From: Gentiana macrophylla | Lineage: Eukaryota > Streptophyta > Magnoliopsida > Gentianales > Gentianaceae | Reading direction: 5' to 3' | Length of the DNA stretch: 64,000 nucleotides | NCBI GenBank assembly: GCA_026214975.1 | Contig: CM047807.1 | Coordinates: forward strand, 66,691,824 to 66,755,823 | Part shown: positions 43,067 to 54,825 of the stretch, piece by piece | Layout of the letters: each line of letters starts with the position of its first letter | Position numbering within the stretch: the stretch's first letter is position 1 | Made by a program: the position numbers and the translations under genes | Notes under the pieces: model-generated | Databases searched by the model: none | Told to the model about the DNA's origin: nothing | Seen by the model: only the letters and a program-made list of their open reading frames with translations

Positions 43067-44488
43067 TGATCAGCGGTGTAAGTCACTCTACTCACGAAAC
43101 TCTAGCAAGAGTACTAGGTCAATCACAGTATTATAAGGGAGAGTCAAGGTCGATCCTACAGAGATGATGCAAAATAGATAATCGATTCCCAAATCTAATC
43201 AAAAACACAAATAGCTGTCCCTAGACCAACATATAGACAGAAAAAAAGTTGTTTCTCCCTCCTCACAAATCTCCTAACTTGGTGTAACTAATCTACTTTT
43301 CCCTGTAATTCCCCGATTCAACTAGAACATGTGTTTCTACTTCAGTTTTAGCTACATGTGCAATCTCCTAACCTTATCTACTTTCATTGAAAGGAAAGTG
43401 GACACCTATGTCCAGTTAACCTCCTTCATTGGTTGTATTAACCCACACGCAATAATTTCTAGAAAGTGCCGGCTCAAGACAGAGAACCTCCCTAAGAAGC
43501 TATCAGGGATTGACTAACACGTTCTTAAGGATTGATCTAGACCACGTCCAAACTAACACTTCACTTTATCGTCCTTCATGTTAATTTACGAATACAATAT
43601 ATAGATTGGCCAGATCTAACCTACTGTTAAGTAAGCCTGCCGATCAGTGTAGCTGATGCCGAATCTCCAGAATTAGGGTGACCTAAAAGTGTCATGCAAA
43701 TGTGATATAGACCGTCGCAACTACGGCGGCGGTGGTTTCTACTTCTGGAATTTCATCATTCTATTCAGATTAATTTTGGTTAGTTACGGTTCATATACAC
43801 ATGCAGATTAGTTACATCACGTTAATCTAAGTAATCTACCATGATTAAAACATAAAGGAACGTTCAAAGCTTCATACCTTTATCGATGGTGGATCTAGCT
43901 TGATCAACTCAAGCGAGTTGATGGATTAGAGAAGAGAACCAAAAGAACGAACTCAAAGAAACTTAAGAACTCTTTATTTCATCAATCGAATAATAATTTT
44001 ATGTAATATAATCTAGTATATTCATATATTCGAGTATACATTACCATTTGCACAACCTTTATATAGAGCTGTAAACCGACTTAGTAAACCTAAACCTAGC
44101 AGACTTAATACAAATTACGGCAGCTTTAGTTTTGTGCTCTCTAAGTCACGGAGCCACGGCTAGGGCATTCGTAGTTGTAGGCCTGGTTGCTTCTTTTTTG
44201 GTCCATCAGACTTCACCTAGACACCCTTGACTTTGGTCCAATGACTTTTTATAACTCGGATCCATCCTCCTTCTGCTCCATAAATATGGTACACCTGAAA
44301 AGCATGAAAATAATACAAAACAATACCACATCGCAGGATAAATTACATTGATGCAGAATTAACGACCAAGGAACCGACACTAAGCAATTGACATGTATTT
44401 CATCCAGTAATCAAACCATAAATTATCAATTGAGCATAATTCAGAGTAAATAAAGGTATAGTTCATAGTACTAATTTCAGTGTGATCA
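43067..44488 (-). repeat. Athila-like 3' LTR
   Basis: 1422 bp with TGATCA at both termini. The layout resembles the first Athila LTR: a tgtaagtc...aggtcaa...cctacagagatga phrase near its start. No gene. Confidence 0.55.
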
Positions 44489-44510
44489 ACTACCCACCCC
44501 TTACTTAGCT
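44489..44510 (-). other. Athila-like polypurine tract
   Basis: The minus strand AAGTAAGGGGTGGGTAGT stands directly before the LTR start TGATCACAC. Purine-rich with one G-run, as expected. Confidence 0.6.
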
Positions 44511-44661
44511 TTTGGTCGTCCCGAGCAAAAAGGCGAAAGAAAATGAACTCGAACCAATATACAAGTTAATTATAAACAGCTGAGCATCACCAAATTGAGA
44601 CCAATATCAGGTCAATTATCATCCATATGTAACACATTAAACAATATTCATGTCATGAACC

Positions 44662-44662
<1 letters not shown>

Positions 44663-44707
<45 letters not shown>
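44663..44707. repeat. (GT)n microsatellite
   Basis: About 22 uninterrupted GT units. Confidence 0.95.
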
Positions 44708-44710
<3 letters not shown>

Positions 44711-46676
44711 TAACTCTCACTCCTCAATGACGTAGAAAGAATCACATTAAATCAACCAGTAGTCTAGCATGCTTGACCCTTTTCGCCATTGATGTTATCG
44801 ATTGAATCTTATTTGTTCACTGCATATGTCAAGTCAAATGGGCAAGGTGGATCGGGAACCGAGTACTACTCAAAGGCTCACGTTTATCGATCTATTTATT
44901 ATGCAAGGGTCATGCGTCTTAAGCTTTGAATTCTGTTCCCTCTCGCCAAAGAGAAATAAATAACATATTTAAATAAAAAAAATTCTCTTCTCCTTTCGGC
45001 AGGGTCGACACTCTTAAAAATATATCTATCCTCACGGTCCACTCATTGATAAACTACCAAATCTGTTTTTCCATAGCCCTTATAAGATCCACAACTTGAC
45101 CTAAATTACCATAGGTGAAACAAATATCTGAAAAACCAAGGTCAACTGTAGTAAAAAAAATGCGTCATCTAATTAAATACTGAAGAAGTGAGGTGTACGT
45201 GCTTAAAAAATAGGTTCATAACAGAATATGCGATTAATACGCAACTACATCCAAAGTAGACATGAATTTCATCCATTATCATGAAACAAAGATGTAAATA
45301 ATTAGCTTCAATAATTCAAAGACTTCATATCCTTGAAATCATACTCAAAAACAATCTCAAAAAGATAGAGTGGTGAAACATGCATCGAAAAGAATCGTGA
45401 CAAATCAAAAAAATGATGAAACACATAGTCAAAAGCTAGGTGACGTTCCTACCCCCAACTTAATCGAAGAACTATCCTCAATAATGAAAAGATTAAAGAT
45501 AGAAAGGAAATTAGTTGCATTTAAGCATGGAGCGAAGCAAATGAATCCGAAACAATTGTGTATCGGGCAAAAATCAGTGAAAATCCTGGAGAATCTGCAA
45601 TAGTGCTAACATACAAAATATGGCAAAGTACTCGAGAGAACGCAAATGACAATATAAAAAGTGGCAGTAAGCAAAATAAAAATGCAAACAATTTAAGCAA
45701 TTCAAATACTTCATTGTTTTAATAAAAAGAAACTACAATTAATTGCCAAAGTTGGGAAGAAAAGAAAGAAAATGAAAAAGGACAACAAAGGAGATAAAGT
45801 GCTATAAAGAATAAAAACTAGTCTACTCCTCAAAGTCATCGTCCTCAAAGTCGTCATCAACAGGAGGCGGAGCAGTAGTAGACGGTCGGCTCCCGAAGAA
45901 GATGGAGCGTATCTGGGAGGGGCATATGGAGAAATATGGAGATGCACTATCATATGATCTATCTGGTGTGCATAGTCGCCAACTCCCTAATAACATCTCT
46001 CGGGATTTCCTACTAAGCTCTTGCACCTCTCTGTGCAAGTAATCTTTGCCGTCTTTTATGCCTTCCTATGACTGTCACTGCCTCAATACCAATATTATGC
46101 AGTGGCTCAACTCTCACATTGGCAGCCAGAACAGGGAACTCTTCTACCATAACCAGTACATCAATGAGATTGCCATACATCAAAATCTCTCTCCTCATCC
46201 TAGCAACCTCTCAAATCCGGTTGTGTATCAACATACCGATAATCATGTCATTCTTGAGATCGAGAAAGTATATGAGCTCAGCCTGCCGATAAGTGATAGA
46301 ATCATTATGAGCTTTTGGGAGTGGTGGCGTATGAACATTCCAAGCCAGCTCACTTGACTAGAATATAGTAGGGAAGTCATCAGCACCAAACTATTGCTGA
46401 ATATCTTAATAACCCGCAATAATCTGCAAGCACACTAGGTTGCACTCCGCCGTGGTAGTGGTGTACTCGTCCTCATGATAAGGTGTGTTTTCAATGCCAC
46501 AGTGGGCATTAACTCTTAATGGAAAAGTCATTGTGTACCCCTCGGGCGATAGCAGCATTGGACTAAGGGTAGGCTGCCACATAAGCATAGAATTTGCGAA
46601 CAATGGTGGTGTTGAATACGGCAGGGATAAGATCCATGTCCACAATACCATGGTGTTGAAGAACATGCGGTATAAT
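44708..46676 (-). other. Athila-like 3' internal region, no clear gene
   Basis: Short minus frames at 45823-46038, 46013-46198 and 46406-46666 (for example TTAPPPVDDDFEDDDFEE) may be remnants of the ORF that Athila elements carry after pol. The sequence is too broken to say so firmly. The plus frame 45370-45603 is Lys-rich and probably chance. Confidence 0.35.
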
Positions 46677-48019
46677 TGTTGGTCCCAGAGAAGAGTAAAA
46701 CTATAGTCAGGGGGGTGAATGACTATAGTGGAGTTTCAAAAAAAATTCTTATATTTAAAAGCTTTTGGGCAGCGGATAAGTCCCTTCTTTAAATGTTGGT
46801 TCAAAGTAGATTAGAGAATCACAGATGTAATATGCAATGAAATAAAGTGTTGTAAAGTAAATTGCTGAAAGTAAATAGACACAAAGGTTTATAGTGGTTC
46901 ATGGTGGTGTAATCCCTTAATCCATTCTTCTCTTGTGATGATTGGAGGAATTCACTATTGTTTTCACAGATACAATAGTTAGATTGTCCTTGGCTACATA
47001 AGCTTCACAATTTTCAAGACTATCACTCCCTTTCTATAAAAGCTTCAGTGACTCAGTCTCTATCATTGCTCCTTAAGAACAAATCTTTCAGCAGCTATCA
47101 CAAAGGTTGCATCTCCTTTTCAGATTCATCTGATTCAATTGCTTCAGTTTGATGTGAATTGGATTCACAAAATTTGTGATCAATCTCAGTGATTGATATG
47201 GAATTTGATTTCTGATTTCTAAGTTGAACTCTATATATTTCCTTTAAGTTCAGATAGAAGGATTTTCAAATTGACAGAGTTTCTGCTTGTTTCTTATCAG
47301 ATTTAATCGTTGTTTTTCTTGTCTGTCAATGCCTTATATATATATCCATGATAATCCTTGATTTGAATTTCCGTCCGTTCGCCAATTATTGTGGGGAATA
47401 ATCCTTGATTTAATTCTTAATTTCCCCTTATATATTCTCCTTGATTTTAGTGATCGGATTTTTCCTCAAACGTCTATCAGAAAATATGTCCTTGATTGAT
47501 CCTCAATTGATTGCGAATTTAATGCTTGATCCTCTGAATCTTCTTTATACTTCACAGTCTGAACAAGTAAAGTTTACTTGGCTGTTCCTTCAATGGTTAA
47601 GTGATTCTGTTGACTTGGCTGTTCTTCACCGCTTTGTCTTTACTCAGCCGATAATTAGTTTACTTTGCCGGTTCACTGCTTTCTTTGATTTTACAAGACT
47701 CCTTGTACATCACTGATCCTTAATTTGGGTGAGATCAGTGTACACCATATTTAACAATGTATTCCATCATTTGAATTATAACTTAGACTTATCCAAGGTC
47801 ATCACAGACTTCACTGGTTATAAGTTAGATCATATGTCTTCATGCTTCTCTGCTGGTACATGGCTGCCTTCACTCTGCCGGATTTCTGTTTTACTTATCC
47901 ATCCTACCAACTAGTACAATACTTGTCTGACTGAACTTAATTATACAACATGTCAAACTCTAAGTAAAGACTTATACAGAGATTTCTAACTTATTTCAGG
48001 CTTGCTATAACAACTAGTA
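46677..48019 (-). repeat. SIRE family-A LTR, 3' copy, truncated
   Basis: It starts tgttggtcccagag (the complement of the A1 LTR end) and follows the family-A LTR to ggcttgctataacaactagta, where about 38 bp of the LTR end and the PPT are missing. It then joins extra-ORF sequence. TATA (inverted) at about 47335. Confidence 0.85.
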
Positions 48020-48583
48020 CAATACCTCTTGAACATTGCAGTTTGAACCTCCTTCATGTCTTTCCAATTGATCTCTGGGAACGTCCATTTCTAATAAGCC
48101 ATAGCAGTGTACTTTGAGGCTCCAAGAAATACTCTCTTGTTGATGAATCTGTGAAAGTCAGGCATAGTTTCATTTGCCTTGGGTTCTTCAAAGTATTTCT
48201 CAACTCTATCATTAGCTTTAGCAATGTGTGATTCAACAAACATGAGATTCTAGAACAGACCCCATTGTTCCTGATGGTTCATTCTCCCCATAGGACTGAA
48301 GAATTTTACCATGTTGTTGAAGCCTTTCTGTTTTTCACTGGGTAAATCTTCTGGTCCTTTTGCAGAGAGGGGTATAGCTTGGTTTGATCTACTAATTGAG
48401 CCAGATCCAGTATTTTGTTTGAGGGCATACTCTCTTTTAACATCGTTGTAAATTTTGCCATATCAGCTCTCATCTTCTCATCATGATAGCCTAGCCAGTC
48501 TGCCCACGCTTCATCTTTCTTTTGGTTTGGATACAGATTGTCATGAGTTTTGAAAAACTCTCTTACATTGTCCAATACCTCTA
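48020..48583 (-). pseudogene. SIRE extra-ORF piece
   Basis: 48306-48575 reads NVREFFKTHDNLYPNQKKDE, AWADWLGYHDEKMRADMAKF and so on, clearly homologous to the A1 extra ORF at 35760-36000 (VREFF, DEAWADWLSYQDERM). 48054-48239 and another frame continue to a WKDMKEVQ...FKRY end. The two copies together define a conserved block. It is fused to gag-like sequence at about 48583. Confidence 0.8.
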
Positions 48584-48822
48584 GAGCTCCTTTAGGTGAA
48601 CCATAATGGTGTGAGCATCCATGGACTCATGTTGTTTCTAATGTTCCGGTGTCATAGCAGCAAGCATGATGCAAGTAGCCTCCATACTGTCAGAATAGTG
48701 TTTCACATGCTTATTAATCGACTTCTCATTGATTGAATCTTCATGGTCCTTAGTTAAGGGTTTTCCCAAAACATAGCCAATGTTTTCATGTCTCAAAAAG
48801 ATTTTGATGTTTCTTTCACACC
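48584..48822 (-). pseudogene. Copia-1-type gag piece fused to SIRE extra ORF
   Basis: Reads ERNIKIFLRHENIGYVLGKP, KHYSDSMEATCIMLAAMTPE, a stop, then KQHESMDAHTIMVHLK. The Copia-1 Gag (4942-5787) has ERNLKIILRHEKIGYVLDEP, DATCIMLGSMTPELQKQHES and MDAYTIMVHLKG at the same places. The upstream side joins LTR-B sequence at about 48822. This gag type does not belong to SIRE elements, so the unit is a recombinant. Confidence 0.82.
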
Positions 48823-49982
48823 TTCTTGGTGTTTCACAGTCTAAAACCTTCGATAAAATCAAAGTTGAGACTTGAATCAATAACTATGATTCAACTTGTG
48901 ATTTGAGCTTCTTCCTCTTGATATATATGATCTGCTCAAGCTCTGTTTTTCTTCAAGTGTTTGATCTTGATGTTTCTTTGAATGTTAGAGAACACTTTGA
49001 AGATTTCATGATCTTGCAATAAAGTAGTAGCAGGAATTCTTTTGATTCACTTTCCCCCTTATTAAAATCTTTCTTGATTAGATTATTTCATTGAAATCCG
49101 CACTTCTTCTTGAGGTTGAAGTGAACTATTTATAGGGGTTTCTCCAACGGTTAGTTGATTTGAACATTTGAATTTGAATCTTTGTGTCAGTTGGTGCTCC
49201 TTCCTGGTCTGATGAATGTCAGTGTCTTTTCTAACATTTCTGAGTGTCCAATAGAATTGCTTGCTTTAGAACGGTCAAATTATTTCTTCAGCTTTTATAA
49301 TTTCAGCTTGAAACTGATCTTTAGTAAGCTAGTCTGTTTTCAGCTTGAAGAGCATTAACAGAGTTTTTACTCTTCTTCAAAAACTCAGTACTCTATTCTT
49401 CATCTGATTATAATTGATTTAATCAGAGTACACCATTCCATATAACTCATCCAAGATATCATTGTCCTTATGTATCTTAGGTCAGTTCGGTTCATCACAA
49501 TCTTTCCTGAAATCTAACTTTACAGTCTCGGCTTTAATCTTCATAAACTGAGTTTGAACCCTCAGTTCTTCAAACTTCAGTAGCTGAGTCTGTGTTCCTT
49601 AGTTCTTTATCCACTGAGTTTGTTCCCTCAGTTCTTTAGTCTTCTAGATAAGTCAACCGAGTCTGTGTCCCTCAATGAACTTACCTTCTTCAATTCTTCA
49701 GTTGGTGTGCTCTAAGTCAGTTTCTACATCTTCAGTCTACTTAGTTTTCTTAGCCTCATCAAGTCAGTCACTCGTTTTCTCAGTTCTGAACCTTGAACTA
49801 TTACAGTGCTTGTCTGATTTACATATACAAATATCAGACTCAATTAAATCCTATACATCAATATTTATACATCTTTTTGCTTTGCACTATAACAGCTAGT
49901 TATGACACTACATCAATGGGGTTTAAGATAATAACTGAATAACTGATGAATCATCGTCAAAACATAAATTTTATTTCCAACA
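48823..49982 (-). repeat. Family-B LTR, 3' copy, truncated (B2)
   Basis: It matches the B LTR (57416-59134) from TGTTGGAAATAAAATTT (minus, from 49982) inwards to the cacagtctaaaacc block, where it meets the gag piece. About 0.55 kb of the far end is missing. TATTTATA at 49127-49134 (inverted TATA). The PPT lies just outside at 49983. Confidence 0.85.
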
Positions 49983-50003
49983 ATTTCCCCTTTTTTGATG
50001 ATG
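49983..50003 (-). other. B2 polypurine tract
   Basis: The minus strand reads catcatcaaaaaaGGGGAAAT directly before the LTR. Same form as A1 and A2. Confidence 0.85.
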
Positions 50004-50142
50004 TCAATACCCTCGTTAAAAGAAATGCAAAAAGATAAAGACAAAATAACATTAAACACAAAGAACTGAGAAACTGAGTTTTTATTGATGATACTGAGTT
50101 ACAATACAAAGTATTAAAATACAACAAACTTTTGAAAAGAAA

Positions 50143-50572
50143 CTAAGTTTCATCTTCCTTTTCTTTTCCTTCAGCTTTCTTATCATTCAGTTCAGCAATT
50201 TCCTTCATAGCAAGATTTGTTTCACTGCTTTCAATTCCATTATCATTTGGCCAGACCTTTCTGGAATCGGTCATATTGTGTTTTCCGAAAAACTTGCTCT
50301 GGAACAAAATTGCGAACAAGAACACAGCTTTCTTCAATCTCTCACTTGTAGCTGTCTTCATTAGATCTTTAATAAACTCATATTCAGTTTCTACAATTTT
50401 ATTTTCAGCTTTTTCTAGAGTACAATCTCTTTCCCATTTGTTCAACTTCTTCCAATAGTGAACAAGAACTTTCTTTAGGATTAAAAAGCTTTCCAATGCT
50501 TGTTCTCTTGATTCACCTTCCTTTGTAGGTAGCTCTCTGATATTGCTGTAAAGTTGTGAATCCAAGCCAAGT
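50143..50572 (-). pseudogene. B2 extra ORF, 3' part
   Basis: An open stretch of 140 codons, helical and charged: SREQALESFLILKKVLVHYW, TEYEFIKDLMKTATSERLKK, LFQSKFFGKHNMTDSRKVWP, with an acidic Lys/Glu-rich end (KKAEGKEKEDET). It lies 140 bp from the PPT, where SIRE-type elements keep their extra ORF. It is cut on the right by the A2 LTR. No similarity to the A-family extra ORF is evident. Function unknown. Confidence 0.55.
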
Positions 50573-51981
50573 TGTTGGTCCCAGAGAAGGGTAAAACTAT
50601 AGTCAGAGGGGGGGAGGGGGGTGAATGACTATAGTGGAGTTTCAAAAACTTCTCTTGTATTTAAAAGCTTTTGGGAAGCGGATAATGCCCTTCTTAATAT
50701 GTTGTTTCAAAGTAGTTTATGCTTCCACAGATATATGATGTAATTTAAGCAACTAAATAAATGTAGTAAGACAAATTTCTTAAAGTAAATTGACACAAGG
50801 TTTATAGTGGTTCAGGGTGGTGTAATACCTTAAACCACTCTTCTCCTGTGATGATTGGAGGAATTTCACTATTGTTTTCACAGATACCATAGCCTGATTG
50901 TCCTTGACTGCACAAGCTTCACAATCTTCAAGACTATCACTCCCTGACTGCAACAGCTTCAGTGACTCAGTCTTTTTCACTGCTCCTTGGGAACAAATCC
51001 TTCAGCAGAAACACAACTTCTTCTCAGATGCCTCTAATTAAGTTGCTTGATTGAAGTGAATTGGATTCACAAAACCTTTGTTGATCAGACTTAATGCTTG
51101 ATGTTGAAATTGTAGTTCTGAATTTTGAGTTGATCACTGGATATTCCTTTTTAAGCACATATGAAGGCCTTTTTGATTTGACAGAGTTTCTGCTTATTGA
51201 TCGTTCTCTTCTCATTTTTTTATTTTTTGTCAATGCCTTCTATTTATAGCCTTGATAATCCTTGATTTGAATTTCTGTCCATTGGCTATATTAATGAGAG
51301 GAATAATCCTTGATTTTATTCTTGATTCCCCCTTAATTATATTCTCCTTGATTTCAGTGATCGGATTTTTTCTTCAAACGTTTATCAGAAAAACCTTTCT
51401 TGATTGATCCTCAATTAATTGTGCATTTAATGCTTGATCCTGTGAATCTCATTCATATTTCAAAATCCGATTAAGTAAAGTTTACTTGGCCGTTCCCTGA
51501 ACGGTTGAGTGATCCCTCTGACTCTGCCGCATAGGTCTTCCTTCACTGCTTTGTCATTACTCGGCTGAAAGTCAGTTCACTTTGCCGATTCACTGTTTCC
51601 TTCATTCTTTATCAGTTTAGGAGAATCTCTGACCTTCACTGATCTTTGATTAATGTGAGATGAGTGTACACCATATTTAAAATGTTAAGTTTCATCACCT
51701 GGAATGTAACTTAGACTTATCCAAGGTCATCACAAACTTCTTTGGTTATAAGTCAGACCATAATGTCTTCATGCTTCTCTGCTAGTACTTGGCTGGCTTT
51801 ACTCTGCCGGATTTTTGTTTCACTTTGCCGTCCTACCAACTAGTACAATACTTGTTTGACTCAACTTATACATCATGTCAGACTCTAAATAAATACTTAT
51901 ACAGTGAATTCTAACTTATTTTCAGGCTTGCTATAACAGCTAGTATGGCCATCATCAAAACATAATAAAATATTCCTAACA
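50573..51981 (-). repeat. SIRE A2 3' LTR
   Basis: 1409 bp from tgttggtccc to attcctaaca, complete by comparison with A1. Inverted TATA (tatttata) at 51241-51248. Confidence 0.9.
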
Positions 51982-51998
51982 ATTTCCCCCTTTTTGAT
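51982..51998 (-). other. SIRE A2 polypurine tract
   Basis: The minus strand AAAAAGGGGGAAAT directly before TGTTAGGAAT. Confidence 0.9.
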
Positions 51999-52162
51999 GA
52001 TACCAAAACCCTCATAAGCCTAAACATAAGTGTACCAAATTTTTCATAATAAGCAATGGAATAAAACTCAACAGTTTTATTGATCCCTTAAAGGGTAGTC
52101 AGATATTGCATCACAATTGTTCAAAGGCATTTCAATCAATAAATGGATCAATGTAGAGAGGA

Positions 52163-52935
52163 CTACTTCTTCTTTTCTTCTAACATGATGCCTTTGTCTT
52201 TGATGCCCTTGCCCTTATCCGTTGGGCTTGCCTTCTTTCCACTAGAGCTCTCAGGCTTGCTTCCTTCCTCTTTTGGCAAAGACCAAAACGTTCTCAAGAA
52301 TTCGCTGTTGCTTCTTGATTCAGGAAAGGGCCATACTTTTCTCCAAAGATTTGATTGTTTGGCCGTAGTGACATTTACCAGAGTGTCAAGTTTCTGGCCA
52401 GAATATTCCATAACCTCATTGAGATGGTGGATTTGATGTGTATGAGTATTCAAGGTATCCACCAATGGTTTGAGATGGTTATCAGCCCCTTTAGCATGAA
52501 ACTCAAGGTTGGTTTGGACATGGTAGGGAATGAGATGTTGTAGGTTGCAAAGCAAGTTGCCCTATTTCTCCATGACCTCATCTTGAATCTTAATGTGACT
52601 GATGAGGGCTTCAATCTTGTGGTTTCAGGAGGTTGCATCACTCTTTAAGGCATCTTTCAAGTTGCCTTTCCTTTCCATATCAAGATTGAACAGTCTTTCT
52701 AGATCAGTTTCCTCTGGAATTTCTTCCTCATCCTCATCATCTGCATCTTCTTCCTTCTCTTTCTCACTTTCTTTTTCTTACTCATTAGACTCAGGGTCAT
52801 TGAGGGGTTGTTGGGGGGTGTTGAATTCTTCATCTGCCAGAGATGTGACTTTCTCTGCTGCTGTTCCCCCTTGATGAATGCTGAGGGAGTTGACAGGTTT
52901 GAAGTTTGAGAGAAGGCTTTGATGTTGCAGTGAGA
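52163..52935 (-). pseudogene. SIRE A2 extra ORF, C-terminal part
   Basis: 52163-52555 is open: NLEFHAKGADNHLKPLVDTL, NEVMEYSGQKLDTLVNVTTA and WPFPESRSNSEFLRTFWSLP, with a Lys/Ser-rich end. Upstream in the same direction come an acidic stretch (KEKEEDADDEDEEEIPEETD) and stops. It sits where A1 has its extra ORF and shares the acidic and helical style of A1 30300-30900, but is shorter and lacks the N-terminal half. 52936-53498 is spacer without a gene. Confidence 0.6.
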
Positions 52936-53498
52936 AAATAGGGTTTATGATTTGCAAGAGAGCATAAAGAATTCTGAAAAATCTCCAAGTGTGGTTTATA
53001 TATGATTATTTGTGTAGTGTGAACGTGGTTGAATATGGAAGGATTTTGTGTTGTAATGGCGTGATTTGGTGTACATAAATCCCGATATTTGAGTGATGTG
53101 GGGGAGTGGATTAAGGCAAGTAAAGATAAATCCCGGGAATGGAGGCTGTTGTAATTAGAAATATAATATATTTACCTCTATAATTTAAATAATGATCTCC
53201 ACGTGTGTAATATAATCTTCCATAACTCCTTGATTTTCCACGTGTATTGAGCTGATTTAGTTCACACTTTGGTTTGCTGGTGACTTTAATTCATATTTCG
53301 GTGGAGTGACTTGGCTGGTCACTTAGCCGCTGTAAAGATTTCTTCACTGAGCTGTTGTATATAACTGTTCCTAACAATCAGTTCAGTTGACTTCACTGAG
53401 TACCAGTGTCTTACCTGCTACATCTCCTGTAAAGGCAAAGGTTTAATCAGTTGGTGAAGTCACTTAGCTGATTACTCTAGTTAGCTTCTCTTTAGTAC

Positions 53499-54302
53499 TT
53501 AGTCAATTTCAATAATTCCCAACTCAGTTCTCAACATGCTAAATCTTTCATGACTGAGTGGTTTTGTGAAGATGTCAGACAATTGATTTTTAGTGGGTAG
53601 GTATCTTAGAATAACATCCCATTTTTCAACATGATCTCTGATAAAATGATGTCTCACATCAATATGCTTTGTTCTTGAGTGCAACACTGGATTTTCAGTA
53701 ATAGATATGGCACTTGTGTTGTCACACATGATTGGAATTGTCTTCTCCTCCATTCCATAATCCCTTAGCTGTTGTCTAATCCACAGTACTTGTGCACAAC
53801 AACTACCTGCTGCTATATATTCTGCTTCAGCTGTTGATGTACATATGGAGTTTTGCTTTTTGCTCAACCATGAAACTAGTCTAGTGCCTAGCATTTGGCA
53901 TGTTCCATAGGTGCTTTTTCTATCTATTTTGCATCCAACATAGTCAGAGTCTGAATATGATATCAACTTGAATCCTCTATCTTTTGGATACCAAATTCCG
54001 ACATTGATGGTGTTCTTCACGTATTTGATTATTCTTTTGGCTGCTAGTAGGTGTGATTCATTGGGTTCAGCTTGAAATCTACCACACACTCCTACTGCAA
54101 AAGCTATATCATGTCCTCTTGCAGTTAAGTAAAGTAGGGATCCAATGATTTCTCTATACATTTTCTGATCAACATCTTTTCCAGCTTCATCTTTTACAAG
54201 AATAACTCTTGCACACATTGGTCTATCTAATGTGCCACTTGTATCCATACCATACTTGTGAATCAAGTCTTTTGTGCTTGGCTTGGTTAATATAAATGCC
54301 AT
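53499..54302 (-). CDS. SIRE A2 RNase H and RT end
   Basis: 267 codons open: KYGMDTSGTLDRPMCARVIL, YLTARGHDIAFAVGVCGRFQ, YSDSDYVGCKIDRKSTYGTC, SICTSTAEAEYIAAGSCCAQ, IPIMCDNTSAISITEN, ending DIFTKPLSHERFSMLRTELG. The acidic residues of copia RNase H (SDSDY, EAEY, CDN) are kept, and unlike A1 the frame is intact to its natural stop. The RT palm is in a neighbouring frame (54223-54456). Confidence 0.9.
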   Translation of the reverse strand: MAFILTKPSTKDLIHKYGMDTSGTLDRPMCARVILVKDEAGKDVDQKMYREIIGSLLYLTARGHDIAFAVGVCGRFQAEPNESHLLAAKRIIKYVKNTINVGIWYPKDRGFKLISYSDSDYVGCKIDRKSTYGTCQMLGTRLVSWLSKKQNSICTSTAEAEYIAAGSCCAQVLWIRQQLRDYGMEEKTIPIMCDNTSAISITENPVLHSRTKHIDVRHHFIRDHVEKWDVILRYLPTKNQLSDIFTKPLSHERFSMLRTELGIIEID

Positions 54303-54825
54303 CTTTCATTTGCTTCACTTGTAAACCAAGAAAGTAATTTAATTCTCCCATCATGCTCATCTGATATTTGTTCTTTATTAGATTTGCAAATTTCTCACAA
54401 AACTTTTCATCTTCTGATCCAAAGATGATGTCATCAACAAAGATTTGTACTAGCAATGTACTTGTTCCTTCCTCTAGCTTGAAAAGAGTCTTATCAATAG
54501 TTCATTTGTAAAATACATTATTGATTATGAATTGTGATAAGGTTTCATACTAGGCTCTGGGTGCCTGTTCGAGTCCATAAAGAGCCTTCTTGAGCTTGTA
54601 TACTTTATCTTATTTTCCTTTGAGTTGAAAACCAGGAGGTTGTTCCACATATACTTCTTCTTCCAGAAGTCCATTTAGAAATGCACTATTGACATCCATT
54701 TGGTAGACTTTGAAGTCGTTATGTGCTACAAATGCTAGAAAGAGTCTGATTGCTTCCAATCTTGCTACTGGTGCAAAATGTCTCATGATAATCCATTCCT
54801 TCAGCTTGGGAGTAGCCTTTTGCAA
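54223..54825 (-). pseudogene. SIRE A2 RT palm
   Basis: 54223-54456 holds LVQIFVDDIIFGSEDEKFCE; the catalytic motif is FVDD here (54430-54441) against YVDD in A1. It also holds GELNYFLGLQVKQMKDGIYI. 54610-54825 holds [20 protein letters not shown] and [12 protein letters not shown] stop or shift between them (about 54500-54610) interrupts the KALYGL(K/E)QAPRA stretch. Confidence 0.88.

Larger units (their letters stand above)
43067..46676 (-). mobile_element. Second Athila-like element, 3' part
   Basis: LTR 43067-44488, then a PPT, then 2.2 kb of internal DNA cut by a SIRE LTR at 46677. In minus orientation this is the 3' end of a gypsy element. The text after the PPT (ttggtcgtcccgagcaaaaagg, and at about 45450 tacccccaacttaatcgaagaactatcctcaataatga) is of the kind found in the noncoding 3' region of Athila/Calypso elements. 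No pol remains. Confidence 0.6.

Noticed and set aside
45370..45603. 77-codon plus ORF
   Set aside because: Lys-rich reading of the noncoding 3' region of the Athila-like element. No support on either strand.
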